From contig NZ_FTPO01000001.1 in assembly GCF_900155915.1 (NCBI RefSeq), positions 558,001 to 622,000 on the forward strand: a DNA stretch of 64,000 nt, given 5' to 3'. Source of the stretch: Microbacterium sp. RU33B (GTDB lineage: Bacteria > Actinomycetota > Actinomycetes > Actinomycetales > Microbacteriaceae). A program made the translations under genes and the position numbers. Below are positions 54,554 through 63,558 of the stretch, one piece after another (the first letter of the stretch is position 1; every line of letters starts with the position of its first letter). Below the pieces are notes generated by a model. The model had not been told where the DNA came from. It ran no database searches and saw nothing but the letters and a program-made list of their open reading frames with translations.

Positions 54554-54616
54554 GACGACGTGCCCGGACTCCCCGTGCGGCGACCCCGCACGCCCTCCTA
54601 CGTGTGAAGAGAGCAC

Positions 54617-55804
54617 ATGAACAGTCACGGCAGCGGCTTCTGGAGGACGTTCCTGTCCATCCTGGGCGCGAGCGTGCTCGTTCTCGTGATCGGGCTCGCC
54701 GTGCTCCTGCAGGTCGTTCCCCGCGTCCTCGGGGGGACATCGCTCACCGTGCTGACCGGCTCGATGCAGCCCACGCTCGTCCCCGGCGACGTCATCGCGG
54801 TGCGTGCCGCCGATCCCTCCGACATCCGCACCGGAGACATCATCACGTTCCAGCCCGTGTCGGGCGATCCCACCCTCATCACGCACCGGGTCATCGGCGT
54901 CGGCAGCAACACGATCGACGGGCGCCAGTTCATCACGCAGGGCGACGCGAACGATCGTCCCGATCCACCCATCCTCGCCGAGCAGGTCATGGGCGTGTAC
55001 ATGTTCCGCGTTCCCCTGATCGGCCATGCCCTCACGCTCGTGGGGCCGTACGGGCCGCTGCTCGCCGCGGGGGCCGGAGTGGCGCTCCTCGCCTACGCGG
55101 TCTCGACGTTCGTGCGTCCGCGGAATCGCCGGACGGCGGCATCCGCCCTCGTGGTCGTCGCGCTCGGCTCGGCCCTCGCCCTCGCGCCGGGGTCTCCCGC
55201 GCAGGCGGAGGAGATCGAGACGGACTTCACGGGACCCACGGTCACCCTCGACTGGCGCGGCGACCCGTACCAGCTCAGCCCGCCGGGCTTCTTCGGCGAT
55301 CGCATGGTGGTGCCGGGCGACCTCATCGCGCGCGAGATCAGAGTCACCAACAACGGACCCACCGTGGGCGAGCTCGGCGCCTCCCTCCTGCGCCCCGTCG
55401 CCGCCGGTCCGCTCGAAGACGCGGTGCTCCTCGGATGGCGCACCGCGGATGCCTCGGGTGCCGTCCCGTTCTCGACACCGCGCCAGGGCGACCTGGTGAT
55501 CGTCGAGGGGCTGCGGATCGAGCCGGGGGCATCGTTGGATGTCACGCTCTACCTCGAATTCCCCGCCGCGTCGGAGCTGGTGAACCGCGCCGACGTGGGG
55601 GTCAGCACGCTCTCGTTCGATGTGCTGCTGGTGCTGACGGGCGTCGATCCCGATCCCGCTCCCGGCCCCGACCCCCCGGAGCCGCCTCTCGCGCGGACGG
55701 GCGGCATCATCGCGCTCGGGGCGATCTTCGTCGGCCTCGTGGCGGTGAGCGCCGGCATCGCCTTCGTGCTCACGGCACGCCGGCGCGCGCGCGAGACGTC
55801 CTAG
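54617..55804 (+). CDS. SipW-type signal peptidase I fused to an exported domain with an LARTG sorting signal
   Basis: A 395-residue protein. Helix 1 (about residues 12-34) precedes the catalytic domain, with Ser49 in LTGSMQPTL and His90 in LITHRVIGV. This is the Ser-His dyad of ER/SipW-type peptidases, not Ser-Lys. QGDANDRPDPP and VYMFRVPLIGH follow. Two further helices (about 146-166 and 174-192) end in APGSPAQA-E. A beta-sandwich of about 150 residues comes next, then a Pro/Asp linker, LARTG (358-362), a hydrophobic helix and RRRAR. That tail fits a class E sortase substrate (LAxTG). The peptidase should process the three cargo proteins. The exported fusion domain is unusual. Confidence 0.85.
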   Translation: MNSHGSGFWRTFLSILGASVLVLVIGLAVLLQVVPRVLGGTSLTVLTGSMQPTLVPGDVIAVRAADPSDIRTGDIITFQPVSGDPTLITHRVIGVGSNTIDGRQFITQGDANDRPDPPILAEQVMGVYMFRVPLIGHALTLVGPYGPLLAAGAGVALLAYAVSTFVRPRNRRTAASALVVVALGSALALAPGSPAQAEEIETDFTGPTVTLDWRGDPYQLSPPGFFGDRMVVPGDLIAREIRVTNNGPTVGELGASLLRPVAAGPLEDAVLLGWRTADASGAVPFSTPRQGDLVIVEGLRIEPGASLDVTLYLEFPAASELVNRADVGVSTLSFDVLLVLTGVDPDPAPGPDPPEPPLARTGGIIALGAIFVGLVAVSAGIAFVLTARRRARETS

Positions 55805-56268
55805 TCCGCGAGCGACTTCGTCATGAAGAGCGAGAACGGATCCTCGACGTAGTCGCCGAACGGCCCGCACTCCACGAAGCCCTCGCTCCCGTACAGGCGC
55901 GTCGCCGCCGCGAAATCGGCCGGCGTGCCCGTCTCGAGCCAGAGACTCGTCATCCCGCGCTCCCTCGCAGTCGCGATCAGGTGCCGCAGCATCGCGCGTC
56001 CGACCCCACGGCCGAGGAAGCGGTCATCGACCCGCATCGACTTCAGCTCGCCCCGGAGCCGGTCGATCTCCGACAGTGCGCCGATGCCGGCGAGCTCCCC
56101 GTCGATCCACGCCGAGAAGAACGTGACGGACGGATGCCGCAGCTTCTCTAGGTCGAGCGCGTGCACGCTCTCGGCGGGCGAGGTGGCATGCATTCCCGCG
56201 AGGTGATGGGCGATGAGCGCCTGCGTCGCGCCGCCCGAGAGGTCGTCGACCCGGATCTCGACGGTCAT
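55801..56268 (-). CDS. GNAT-family N-acetyltransferase
   Basis: A 155-residue acetyltransferase. The acetyl-CoA loop is VDDRFLGRGVGRAMLRHL (R/Q-x-x-G-x-G/A), followed by LETGTPADFAAATRLYGSEGFVEC. It acts on an unknown amine. The start at 56268 is the ATG ahead of VEIRVDDL. The gene follows the EamA permease and converges on the signal peptidase gene, overlapping its stop by 4 bp. Confidence 0.9.
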   Translation of the reverse strand: MTVEIRVDDLSGGATQALIAHHLAGMHATSPAESVHALDLEKLRHPSVTFFSAWIDGELAGIGALSEIDRLRGELKSMRVDDRFLGRGVGRAMLRHLIATARERGMTSLWLETGTPADFAAATRLYGSEGFVECGPFGDYVEDPFSLFMTKSLAD

Positions 56269-56274
56269 GGGCGA

Positions 56275-57204
56275 TCAGGCCTCCACGGCGAACGGAACGG
56301 GATCGCGCGGCTTCCGCGATCCGAGGGCGAGGATCACGAGTCCCGAGGCGAGTACGAGGAGGCCGGCGACGGCCAGCAGCGAGAGCCGCTCGCCCAGGAC
56401 GGCGACCCCCAGGATGCCGGCGGTCAGCGGCTCGGCCAGCGTCAGGGTGGCGGCCGTCGCCGCCGTGAGCCGCTCGAGCCCCCACGTGAACAGCGTGTAG
56501 GCGACGGCGATCGTCGCCAGGCCGAGCCAGAGCGCCATCGTGAGGCCCGTGGGCTCGGCCACCCAGGCGAGGTCGACGAACGGCAGCGCGAGAGCGCCGA
56601 CGATCGCTGAGCCCGCACCCATCGCGCCTGCCACGGTGAACGGGTCCCACCCGTCGTCCATGAGGCGCCGCTGCGCGTTCGCGAAGACGGCGAAGGAGGC
56701 TCCGGCTCCCACGGATCCCACGATGCCGATCGGGTCCGTGCCGCCCGCCGTGCCGGCGCCGCCCCCGAACGCGAGGAGGATCACGCCGATCGTCGCGAGC
56801 AGGGTCGCGAGCATCCAGATGCGGCCGGGTACACGGCGCGTGAGCCCCCACTCCAGTAGTCCCGCGAGAACCGGGGCGGATCCGAGGGCCATGACCGTCG
56901 CCACGGCCACGCCGTTGCGCTCGGTGCCGAGGAAGAAGAGCGGCTGATACGCGGCGAGGCACACGCCGGTCACCGCCATGAGTCCGAGCGCGCGACGCGT
57001 GAGGGCGGGGTTCGCGCGCGCGGCGGGCCCGTGGGTGCGGCGACGGGCCAGGGCCAGCCCGATGGCCGCCAGGGCGGTGCCTCCGACGACGAGTCGCATG
57101 ACGCCGACCGAGAGCGGCGTCGTGCCCTCGGGGCCCAGCGCCTGCGCTGTGCCCGTCGTGCCGAACAGCACGGCTGCGGCGATGACGGCGAGCACGGGGA
57201 TCAC
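56275..57204 (-). CDS. EamA/DMT-family permease
   Basis: A 309-residue transporter with about ten membrane helices in two homologous halves. It opens with VLAVIAAAVLFGTTGTAQAL and ends with the typical ALWLGLATIAVAYTLFTWGLERL and LTLAEPLTAGILGVAVLGERL. The substrate is unknown. The GTG at 57204 has AAAGGA just upstream. It forms an operon with the GNAT gene, 6 nt apart. Confidence 0.88.
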   Translation of the reverse strand: MIPVLAVIAAAVLFGTTGTAQALGPEGTTPLSVGVMRLVVGGTALAAIGLALARRRTHGPAARANPALTRRALGLMAVTGVCLAAYQPLFFLGTERNGVAVATVMALGSAPVLAGLLEWGLTRRVPGRIWMLATLLATIGVILLAFGGGAGTAGGTDPIGIVGSVGAGASFAVFANAQRRLMDDGWDPFTVAGAMGAGSAIVGALALPFVDLAWVAEPTGLTMALWLGLATIAVAYTLFTWGLERLTAATAATLTLAEPLTAGILGVAVLGERLSLLAVAGLLVLASGLVILALGSRKPRDPVPFAVEA

Positions 57205-57261
57205 ACGTCCTTTCTATCGGTTCGGAGCCATCGCTGTTCTGAACGGAGGCGATGGACAGTG

Positions 57262-57292
57262 CGGAGGATGCTGTGGTGCTCCGCATCCTCCG
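57262..57292. terminator. Inverted repeat in the EamA-cysS gap
   Basis: A 10-bp perfect stem (57262-57271/57283-57292) with an 11-nt loop. Flanking complementary patches, ATGGAC (57252-57257) with GTCCGCTCCAT around 57292-57302, extend it imperfectly. It lies between two divergent genes, so it is not an obvious gene terminator and may be a 5' leader structure. Confidence 0.45.
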
Positions 57293-57382
57293 TCCGCTCC
57301 ATCTCCTCCTTTCTCGGCATCTCGTGGGGGCACCGCCGGTCACACCCAGGAATCGCGGCGGGGCCGCCGGTAGGCTGGTGCG

Positions 57383-58828
57383 GTGACGGTCCGGCTCTAC
57401 GACAGCAAGCAGCAGCAGCTGCGCGCCTTCGAACCCCTCGACCCGTCCCACGTCACGATCTACGTCTGCGGGCCGACCGTGCAGTCGGGTCCGCACATCG
57501 GTCATCTGCGTGGCGCGCTCGCCTTCGACATCCTGCGCCGCTGGCTCGAGCACCGCTACGCCCGTGTGACGTTCGTGCGCAACGTCACCGACATCGATGA
57601 CAAGGTGCTCGCCAACGCGACGCCGGACGAGCCGTGGTGGGCCCTCGCCTACCGCATGGAGCTCGAGTTCTCGAACGCCTACGCCGCGATCGGCATCCGT
57701 CCGTCCACCTACGAGCCGCGTGCCACTGCCTCGATCACCCAGATGCAGGAGCTGATCGTGCGACTCATCGACCGCGACCACGCCTACGCGGTCGACGGCA
57801 GCGTCTACTTCGATGTGCGCTCGTGGAGCGCCTACGGCGAGCTCACCAACCAGAGTCCCGAGGCGATGGAGTCCTCCGCCGACGCGGAGACCGGAAAGCG
57901 TGCGCCGCAGGACTTCGCCCTGTGGAAGGCGGCGAAGCCCGACGAGCCGGAGTCCGCGGTCTGGGAGTCGCCGTGGGGACCGGGTCGGCCCGGCTGGCAC
58001 ATCGAGTGCTCCGCGATGTCGCGGCGCTACCTCGGCCCGGAGTTCGACATCCACGGCGGCGGTCTCGATCTGCGCTTCCCCCATCACGAGAACGAGCTCG
58101 CGCAGTCGACCGCTGCGGGCGACGCGTTCGCCCGCTACTGGGTCCACAACGGCCTCGTCACTGTCGGCGACCAGAAGATGTCGAAGTCGCTCGGCAACTT
58201 CGTCCTCGCCGCCGACGTGCTCCGCGAGCACGAGCCGCTCGTCGTGAGGTACGCGCTGCTGGCGGCGCACTACCGATCGAACCTCGACATCACCGATCGG
58301 TCGTTCGCCGAGGCGGGCTCGGCCCTCGAACGGATCTCGGCCTTCCAGCAGCGTGCGGCTCGTGTGCTCTTCGCCCCGCAGACGGCGGAGGGCGCGCCGT
58401 TCGGCTCCTTCTCGTACGGCGAGGTCCCCGCGGCGTTCGCAGCGGCGATGGACGACGACCTGAACGTGCCGCAGGCGCTCGCGGTCCTCCACGAGACGGT
58501 GCGCACCGGCAACTCGGCGCTCGACGACGGCGACCTCGACGCCGTGCGCGCCGCGTTCGAGTCGGTCGGCGCCATGACGCGGGTGCTCGACATCGATCCG
58601 ATGACCTCGGATGCCCGCACCCGCGACGGAGCGGACCGCGGAGCATCCGCTCTCGACGTCCTCGTGAAGACGATGATCACGCAGCGCGCCGAAGCACGCG
58701 CCGCGAAGGACTGGGCAGGCGCCGACCGCATCCGCGACGCGATCGCGGCGGCCGGCATCGCCCTCGAAGACACCGCGGACGGAACGCACTGGTCACTCGC
58801 CGGTGAGCGTCCGCAGACGAAGGAGTAG
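57383..58828 (+). CDS. cysS: Cysteinyl-tRNA synthetase
   Basis: A 481-residue class I aminoacyl-tRNA synthetase. The HIGH-type motif PHIGHLRG is near residue 35, the zinc ligands are in VCGPTVQSG and WHIECSAMS, and KMSKSLGN is near residue 265. TAGGCT ends 6 nt before the GTG at 57383. cysS followed by rlmB, and close to ispD/ispF and carD, is the order in M. tuberculosis (Rv3579c-Rv3583c). Here about 8 kb of other genes separate it from ispDF. Confidence 0.97.
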   Translation: MTVRLYDSKQQQLRAFEPLDPSHVTIYVCGPTVQSGPHIGHLRGALAFDILRRWLEHRYARVTFVRNVTDIDDKVLANATPDEPWWALAYRMELEFSNAYAAIGIRPSTYEPRATASITQMQELIVRLIDRDHAYAVDGSVYFDVRSWSAYGELTNQSPEAMESSADAETGKRAPQDFALWKAAKPDEPESAVWESPWGPGRPGWHIECSAMSRRYLGPEFDIHGGGLDLRFPHHENELAQSTAAGDAFARYWVHNGLVTVGDQKMSKSLGNFVLAADVLREHEPLVVRYALLAAHYRSNLDITDRSFAEAGSALERISAFQQRAARVLFAPQTAEGAPFGSFSYGEVPAAFAAAMDDDLNVPQALAVLHETVRTGNSALDDGDLDAVRAAFESVGAMTRVLDIDPMTSDARTRDGADRGASALDVLVKTMITQRAEARAAKDWAGADRIRDAIAAAGIALEDTADGTHWSLAGERPQTKE

Positions 58829-58831
58829 AAC

Positions 58832-59830
58832 ATGGCCAAGCCAGGGCGCCCCGGCGCAGCGAAGGGCGGCAAGGGTCCCACCAAGGGCACCGGCGGCAAG
58901 AACAAGCGATCGCTGGAGGGGCGCGGACCGACCCCCAAGGCCGAGGACCGCGCCTGGCACCCGGCGGGCAAGCGCAAGGCGGCCGCCGAGCGCTACGCCG
59001 CAGCGGGCGGCAAGGGCAAGCCCGCCGGCGCGTCGGGCGCGAACCGCGGCGGAGGACAGCGCGGCAAGAAGGACGACGACACCGAGACGGTCACCGGTCG
59101 CAATTCGGTGCTCGAAGCCCTGCGGGCCAAGATCCCGGCGACCGCGTTCTACATCGCGCAGCGCGTGGAGATGGACGACCGCGTCAAGGAGATGCTGTCG
59201 ATCGCGACGCACCGCGGGATCCCGGTGCTCGAGGTGATGCGTCCCGAGCTCGACCGCATGGCCGGCTTCGACGGCGTGCACCAGGGCGTGGCGCTCAAGG
59301 TGCCGCCGTACGAGTACGCGCACCCGCAGGACATCCTCGAGGACGTCATCGACAAAGGGAACGTGCCGCTCTTCGTCGCGCTCGACGGCATCACCGACCC
59401 GCGCAACCTCGGCGCGATCATCCGCTCGACCGCGGCCTTCGGCGGCCACGCCGTGATCCTCCCGCAGCGACGCTCCGCGAGTGTGAACTCGGCGGCGTGG
59501 AAGACCAGCGCAGGTGCCGCGGCGCGCATCCCGGTCGCGATCGCGCCCAACCTCACGACGACCCTCAAGGAGTTCAAGAAGCAGGGCGTCTTCATCCTCG
59601 GCCTGGACGGCGGCGGAGACGTGTCGCTTCCGGCTCTCCAGCTCGCCGACCGCCCCGTCGTCATCGTCGTGGGCTCCGAGGGCAAGGGGCTCTCCCGCCT
59701 CGTGACCGAGACGTGCGACCAGATCGTGTCGATCCCGATCTCGGGTGCCGCGGAGTCGCTCAACGCCGGCATCGCGGCATCCGTCGCGCTGTACCAGGTC
59801 TCATCCATCCGCAACGCAGGACAGGAGTAG
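58832..59830 (+). CDS. rlmB: 23S rRNA (guanosine-2'-O-)-methyltransferase RlmB (TrmH/SpoU family)
   Basis: A 332-residue SPOUT methyltransferase. The N-terminal 85 residues are Lys/Gly/Pro-rich and disordered. The substrate-binding domain starts at VTGRNSVLEALRAK. The knot domain has LDGITDPRNLGAIIRSTAAFG, VVGSEGKGLSRL and SGAAESLNAGIAASVALYQ (motifs 1-3). It methylates a ribosomal guanosine by family analogy. It is separated from cysS by 3 nt. The exact target within SpoU enzymes is inferred from synteny. Confidence 0.93.
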   Translation: MAKPGRPGAAKGGKGPTKGTGGKNKRSLEGRGPTPKAEDRAWHPAGKRKAAAERYAAAGGKGKPAGASGANRGGGQRGKKDDDTETVTGRNSVLEALRAKIPATAFYIAQRVEMDDRVKEMLSIATHRGIPVLEVMRPELDRMAGFDGVHQGVALKVPPYEYAHPQDILEDVIDKGNVPLFVALDGITDPRNLGAIIRSTAAFGGHAVILPQRRSASVNSAAWKTSAGAAARIPVAIAPNLTTTLKEFKKQGVFILGLDGGGDVSLPALQLADRPVVIVVGSEGKGLSRLVTETCDQIVSIPISGAAESLNAGIAASVALYQVSSIRNAGQE

Positions 59831-59834
59831 GCGC

Positions 59835-60476
59835 ATGGCTCGCATCGCCGTCATCGGAGGCACGGGCTACGCCGGTCGCCACATCGTCCAGGAGGGCGTC
59901 GACCGCGGACACACCGTGGTCTCGGTGGCGCGGAACGTCCCGGGTGAGCGGGTCGCGGGTGCGACGTACATCGAGGGGACGCTCCTCGATGTGCCCGGCC
60001 TGATCGCCGAGCTCGAGGGCGTGGATGTCGTGGTCTCGGCCGTCGCCGCACGTGGCGACATGCTCGGCCAGGTGCGCGAGAACCTCGCGGAGCTCGTCGC
60101 CTCCCTGCCAGACACGGTGCGGATCGGCGTCATCGGGGGAGCGGGCGGCAGCCTCATCGCCCCGGGCGGCCCCCGCCTCATCGACACCGAGGGATTCACC
60201 GAGGAGTACAAGCCCGAGGCGCTGGAGGCCTACGGCGTGCTCGAAGACCTGCGGGCGACCCCGGCGTCTCGCGACTGGTTCTACGTGCACCCGGCGGGCG
60301 GCTTCGGCGCCTGGGCGCCGGGCGAGCGCACCGGTGCCTACCGCGACGGCGGCGACGTGCTGGTCGTCGACGACGCCGGTGAGTCGTTCATCTCGGGCGC
60401 CGATCTGGGCGTCGCCGTGATCGACGAGATCGAGCAGCCGAAGCACTCCCGCGAACGGTTCACCGTCGGCTACTGA
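59835..60476 (+). CDS. NAD(P)-binding oxidoreductase/epimerase-like protein
   Basis: A 213-residue Rossmann protein with the dinucleotide motif IAVIGGTGYAGRHIV at the N-terminus and VRIGVIGGAGGSL in the centre. It resembles atypical SDR proteins of the NmrA/YwnB type, which sense or use NAD(P). No YxxxK catalytic pair is obvious. The ATG at 59835 has an ACAGGAG site and lies 4 nt after the rlmB stop, so it may be co-transcribed. Confidence 0.85.
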   Translation: MARIAVIGGTGYAGRHIVQEGVDRGHTVVSVARNVPGERVAGATYIEGTLLDVPGLIAELEGVDVVVSAVAARGDMLGQVRENLAELVASLPDTVRIGVIGGAGGSLIAPGGPRLIDTEGFTEEYKPEALEAYGVLEDLRATPASRDWFYVHPAGGFGAWAPGERTGAYRDGGDVLVVDDAGESFISGADLGVAVIDEIEQPKHSRERFTVGY

Positions 60477-60482
60477 GAGCCG

Positions 60483-60791
60483 TCAGGGCGTGCGGGCCGG
60501 CTCGTAGGGCAGCTGCACGACCGAGCGCTCGGCGATGATCGGGGCCAGGTACTGCTCGACGGCCGCCTTGTGCGCGGGGTGGTCGAGGTAGGCCTCCACC
60601 GACGCCTCGTCTTCGACGACCGCTGCGACACCGAAGTCGGCTCCCGGCCGCACCCGCAGGTTCGACTCCGCCGTGTACGAGCGCAGCACCGCGATCTGGG
60701 CGGGCAGCGCGTGCAGCGCTGCCGTGGCCGCCGCGATCTGCTCGTCGGTCGTGCCGTCCTTCCAGCGGAAGACCGCCATGTGCAGGATCAT
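60483..60791 (-). CDS. Dabb-family (stress-responsive A/B barrel) protein
   Basis: A 102-residue ferredoxin-like A/B barrel protein. It opens ILHMAVFRWKDGTTDEQI and closes with EAYLDHPAHKAAVEQYL, both typical of Dabb domains. The family has members in stress response and aromatic metabolism, and its role here is unknown. The ATG at 60791 has AAGGAG upstream. It follows the DUF4032 gene on the same strand by about 35 nt. Confidence 0.88.
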   Translation of the reverse strand: MILHMAVFRWKDGTTDEQIAAATAALHALPAQIAVLRSYTAESNLRVRPGADFGVAAVVEDEASVEAYLDHPAHKAAVEQYLAPIIAERSVVQLPYEPARTP

Positions 60792-60825
60792 CCGTGCTCC
60801 TTCCGAGTGGTGGGGATGCGGTGAG

Positions 60826-62142
60826 TCAGACGAGATCGCGCCAGTCGACGTCGTCGTCGTCGTCGGCGTCGAAGTCGACGGGAGTGCCGCTGGTCGTGAT
60901 GACGGGGAGGGACATCGTCTCGGTGACCGGTCCCATGACCGTCGCCTCGTCGCGGCGGTGGCGGAGCACGCCGTCGATGTACGACGTGAGCACCTCGGCC
61001 AGCGGAACGGAGCGGCCGCGGGCCTGCGACATGTACCAGCGGTGCTCGAGCACCTGGTGGAACACCTCGGCCGGCTCGAGCTTGGCGCGCAGATCGAACG
61101 GGATGGCCTGCACGACGGGCTCGAACACACGGGTGAGCCACTCGTGGGCGACCATCTCCTCGTCGGCGCCGAGGCGGGAGATGCGGGCGCGGAACTCGTC
61201 GAGGTCGTTGAGCAGGCGACGCGCCTGGTTCTCCTCGACGTCGAGTCCGGTGAGGCGGAGGAGGCGGCGCTGGTGGTGACCGGCATCCACCACCTTCGGC
61301 TGGATCGACACGTGCGTGCCGTCGACGGTGGCCTGGATCGACATCTCGCCGATGTCGAAGCCGAGGTCGTTGAGCTTCTGCACGCGCTCCGTGATGCGCC
61401 AGGACTCGTCGACGCCGAACGACTCCTTGTCGGTGAGCGCCGCCCACAGCAGGTGGTAGGACGACATGATGCCGTCGGCGATCGCGACGGCGTCGATTCC
61501 GCCCTCGAGCCGTCCGCCCGCTTCGAGGTCCATGATCTCGCCCGCGATGTTCGTGCGTGCGATCTCCAGGTCGTGCGCGCGCTGACCCGCCGTCAGCCCG
61601 GACTCGTGCAGCTCGCCGGTCTCGGCATCCACCAGATAGGCGGCGAAGGCGCCCGCGTCGCGCCGGAACAGCGTGTTGGACAGCGACACGTCGCCCCAGA
61701 AGAAGCCGACGTTGTGGAGGCGCACGAGGAGCACCGCGAGGGCGTCGACGAGCCGTGTCGCGGTGTCGGGGCGCAGCACCTGCGTGAACAGCGCCCGGTA
61801 GGGGAGGGAGAACTTCAGGTGCGCCGTCACGAGGGCGGCGGGAAGCGGGGCGCCGGAGGAGTCCTTGCGCCCGGCGATCACGGCGACGCGCTCGACGCAG
61901 GGGGCATCGAGACGCGCGAGGTTGCCGAGCATGTCGTACTCGCGACGCGCCATCTCGGTCGTCGTCTCCTTGATGGCGACCACCCGGCCCGACAGGTTCG
62001 CGAAGCGCACGAGGTGGCGCGAAATGCCCTTCGGCAGGAAGACGATGTGGTCGTTCGACCACTCGGCGAGCGGCGTGGACCACGGCAGACCGAGCAGGCC
62101 CGGGTCGACCGAGCTCGCGGTGATGGTGAGTGCTTTCGTCAC
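60826..62142 (-). CDS. DUF4032 protein, kinase-like fold
   Basis: A 438-residue protein of the DUF4032 family. Residues about 50-200 resemble lipopolysaccharide/small-molecule kinases. VVAIKETT (Lys) and FFWGDVSLSNTLF (catalytic Asp and Asn) are visible, followed by AYLVDAETGEL (metal-binding Asp). The C-terminal half is helical and ends with an Asp-rich tail. Substrate and role are unknown. The GTG start at 62142 has AGGGGA upstream. The neighbour upstream is a sugar-ABC ATPase with a terminator in between. Confidence 0.85.
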   Translation of the reverse strand: MTKALTITASSVDPGLLGLPWSTPLAEWSNDHIVFLPKGISRHLVRFANLSGRVVAIKETTTEMARREYDMLGNLARLDAPCVERVAVIAGRKDSSGAPLPAALVTAHLKFSLPYRALFTQVLRPDTATRLVDALAVLLVRLHNVGFFWGDVSLSNTLFRRDAGAFAAYLVDAETGELHESGLTAGQRAHDLEIARTNIAGEIMDLEAGGRLEGGIDAVAIADGIMSSYHLLWAALTDKESFGVDESWRITERVQKLNDLGFDIGEMSIQATVDGTHVSIQPKVVDAGHHQRRLLRLTGLDVEENQARRLLNDLDEFRARISRLGADEEMVAHEWLTRVFEPVVQAIPFDLRAKLEPAEVFHQVLEHRWYMSQARGRSVPLAEVLTSYIDGVLRHRRDEATVMGPVTETMSLPVITTSGTPVDFDADDDDDVDWRDLV

Positions 62143-62162
62143 GCTTCCCCTTGGAAAGACCG

Positions 62163-62200
62163 CGCGGCGCGGGCCTCGGAACTCCGAGACCCGCGCCGCG
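62163..62200 (-). terminator. Hairpin terminator after the sugar-ABC ATPase gene
   Basis: An 11-bp GC stem (62163-62173/62190-62200) and an inner 5-bp stem (62175-62179/62184-62188) form one long hairpin with a single mismatch. It lies between ugpC-like and DUF4032 genes. Confidence 0.75.
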
Positions 62201-62218
62201 TCGGTGCGACGGTCGTGC

Positions 62219-63319
<1,101 letters not shown>

Positions 63320-63334
63320 GTTTTCTTCTCCTCA

Positions 63335-63352
63335 CCGGCAGGTACGTGCCGG
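63335..63352. promoter_or_regulatory. Inverted repeat upstream of the ugpC-like gene
   Basis: CCGGCA-6 nt-TGCCGG (63335-63340/63347-63352), located 16 nt before the ugpC-like start. It may be an operator or a 5'-UTR hairpin. The rest of the 63320-63558 gap contains TACTGT on the minus strand (near 63417) as a possible -10 box, and TAGCAT at 63483-63488 for the divergent gene. Confidence 0.4.
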
Positions 63353-63558
63353 ACGATCCGTAGTGATGGAATGAGTGGGGGCTTGACCCACACGCCCTTC
63401 GTCGGGCGCACCTCACAGTATGACACGCCGACCGGGCACGGCGCGCGCGGAGCTTTCGTCTGGGAATCTCCCAGCGAGTCTGGCTAGCATCGGATCGTCC
63501 GTGCCTCCCGCGCACGGTCGTCCGCGTCCCGCGGCCCACGCCCGTTCCAAGAGGTTCC

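Noticed and set aside
53582..55870. 762-codon minus-strand open frame across the SipW-type cluster
   Set aside because: Its product is dominated by Arg, Glu and His with no motif, while the + strand proteins have signal peptides and catalytic residues.
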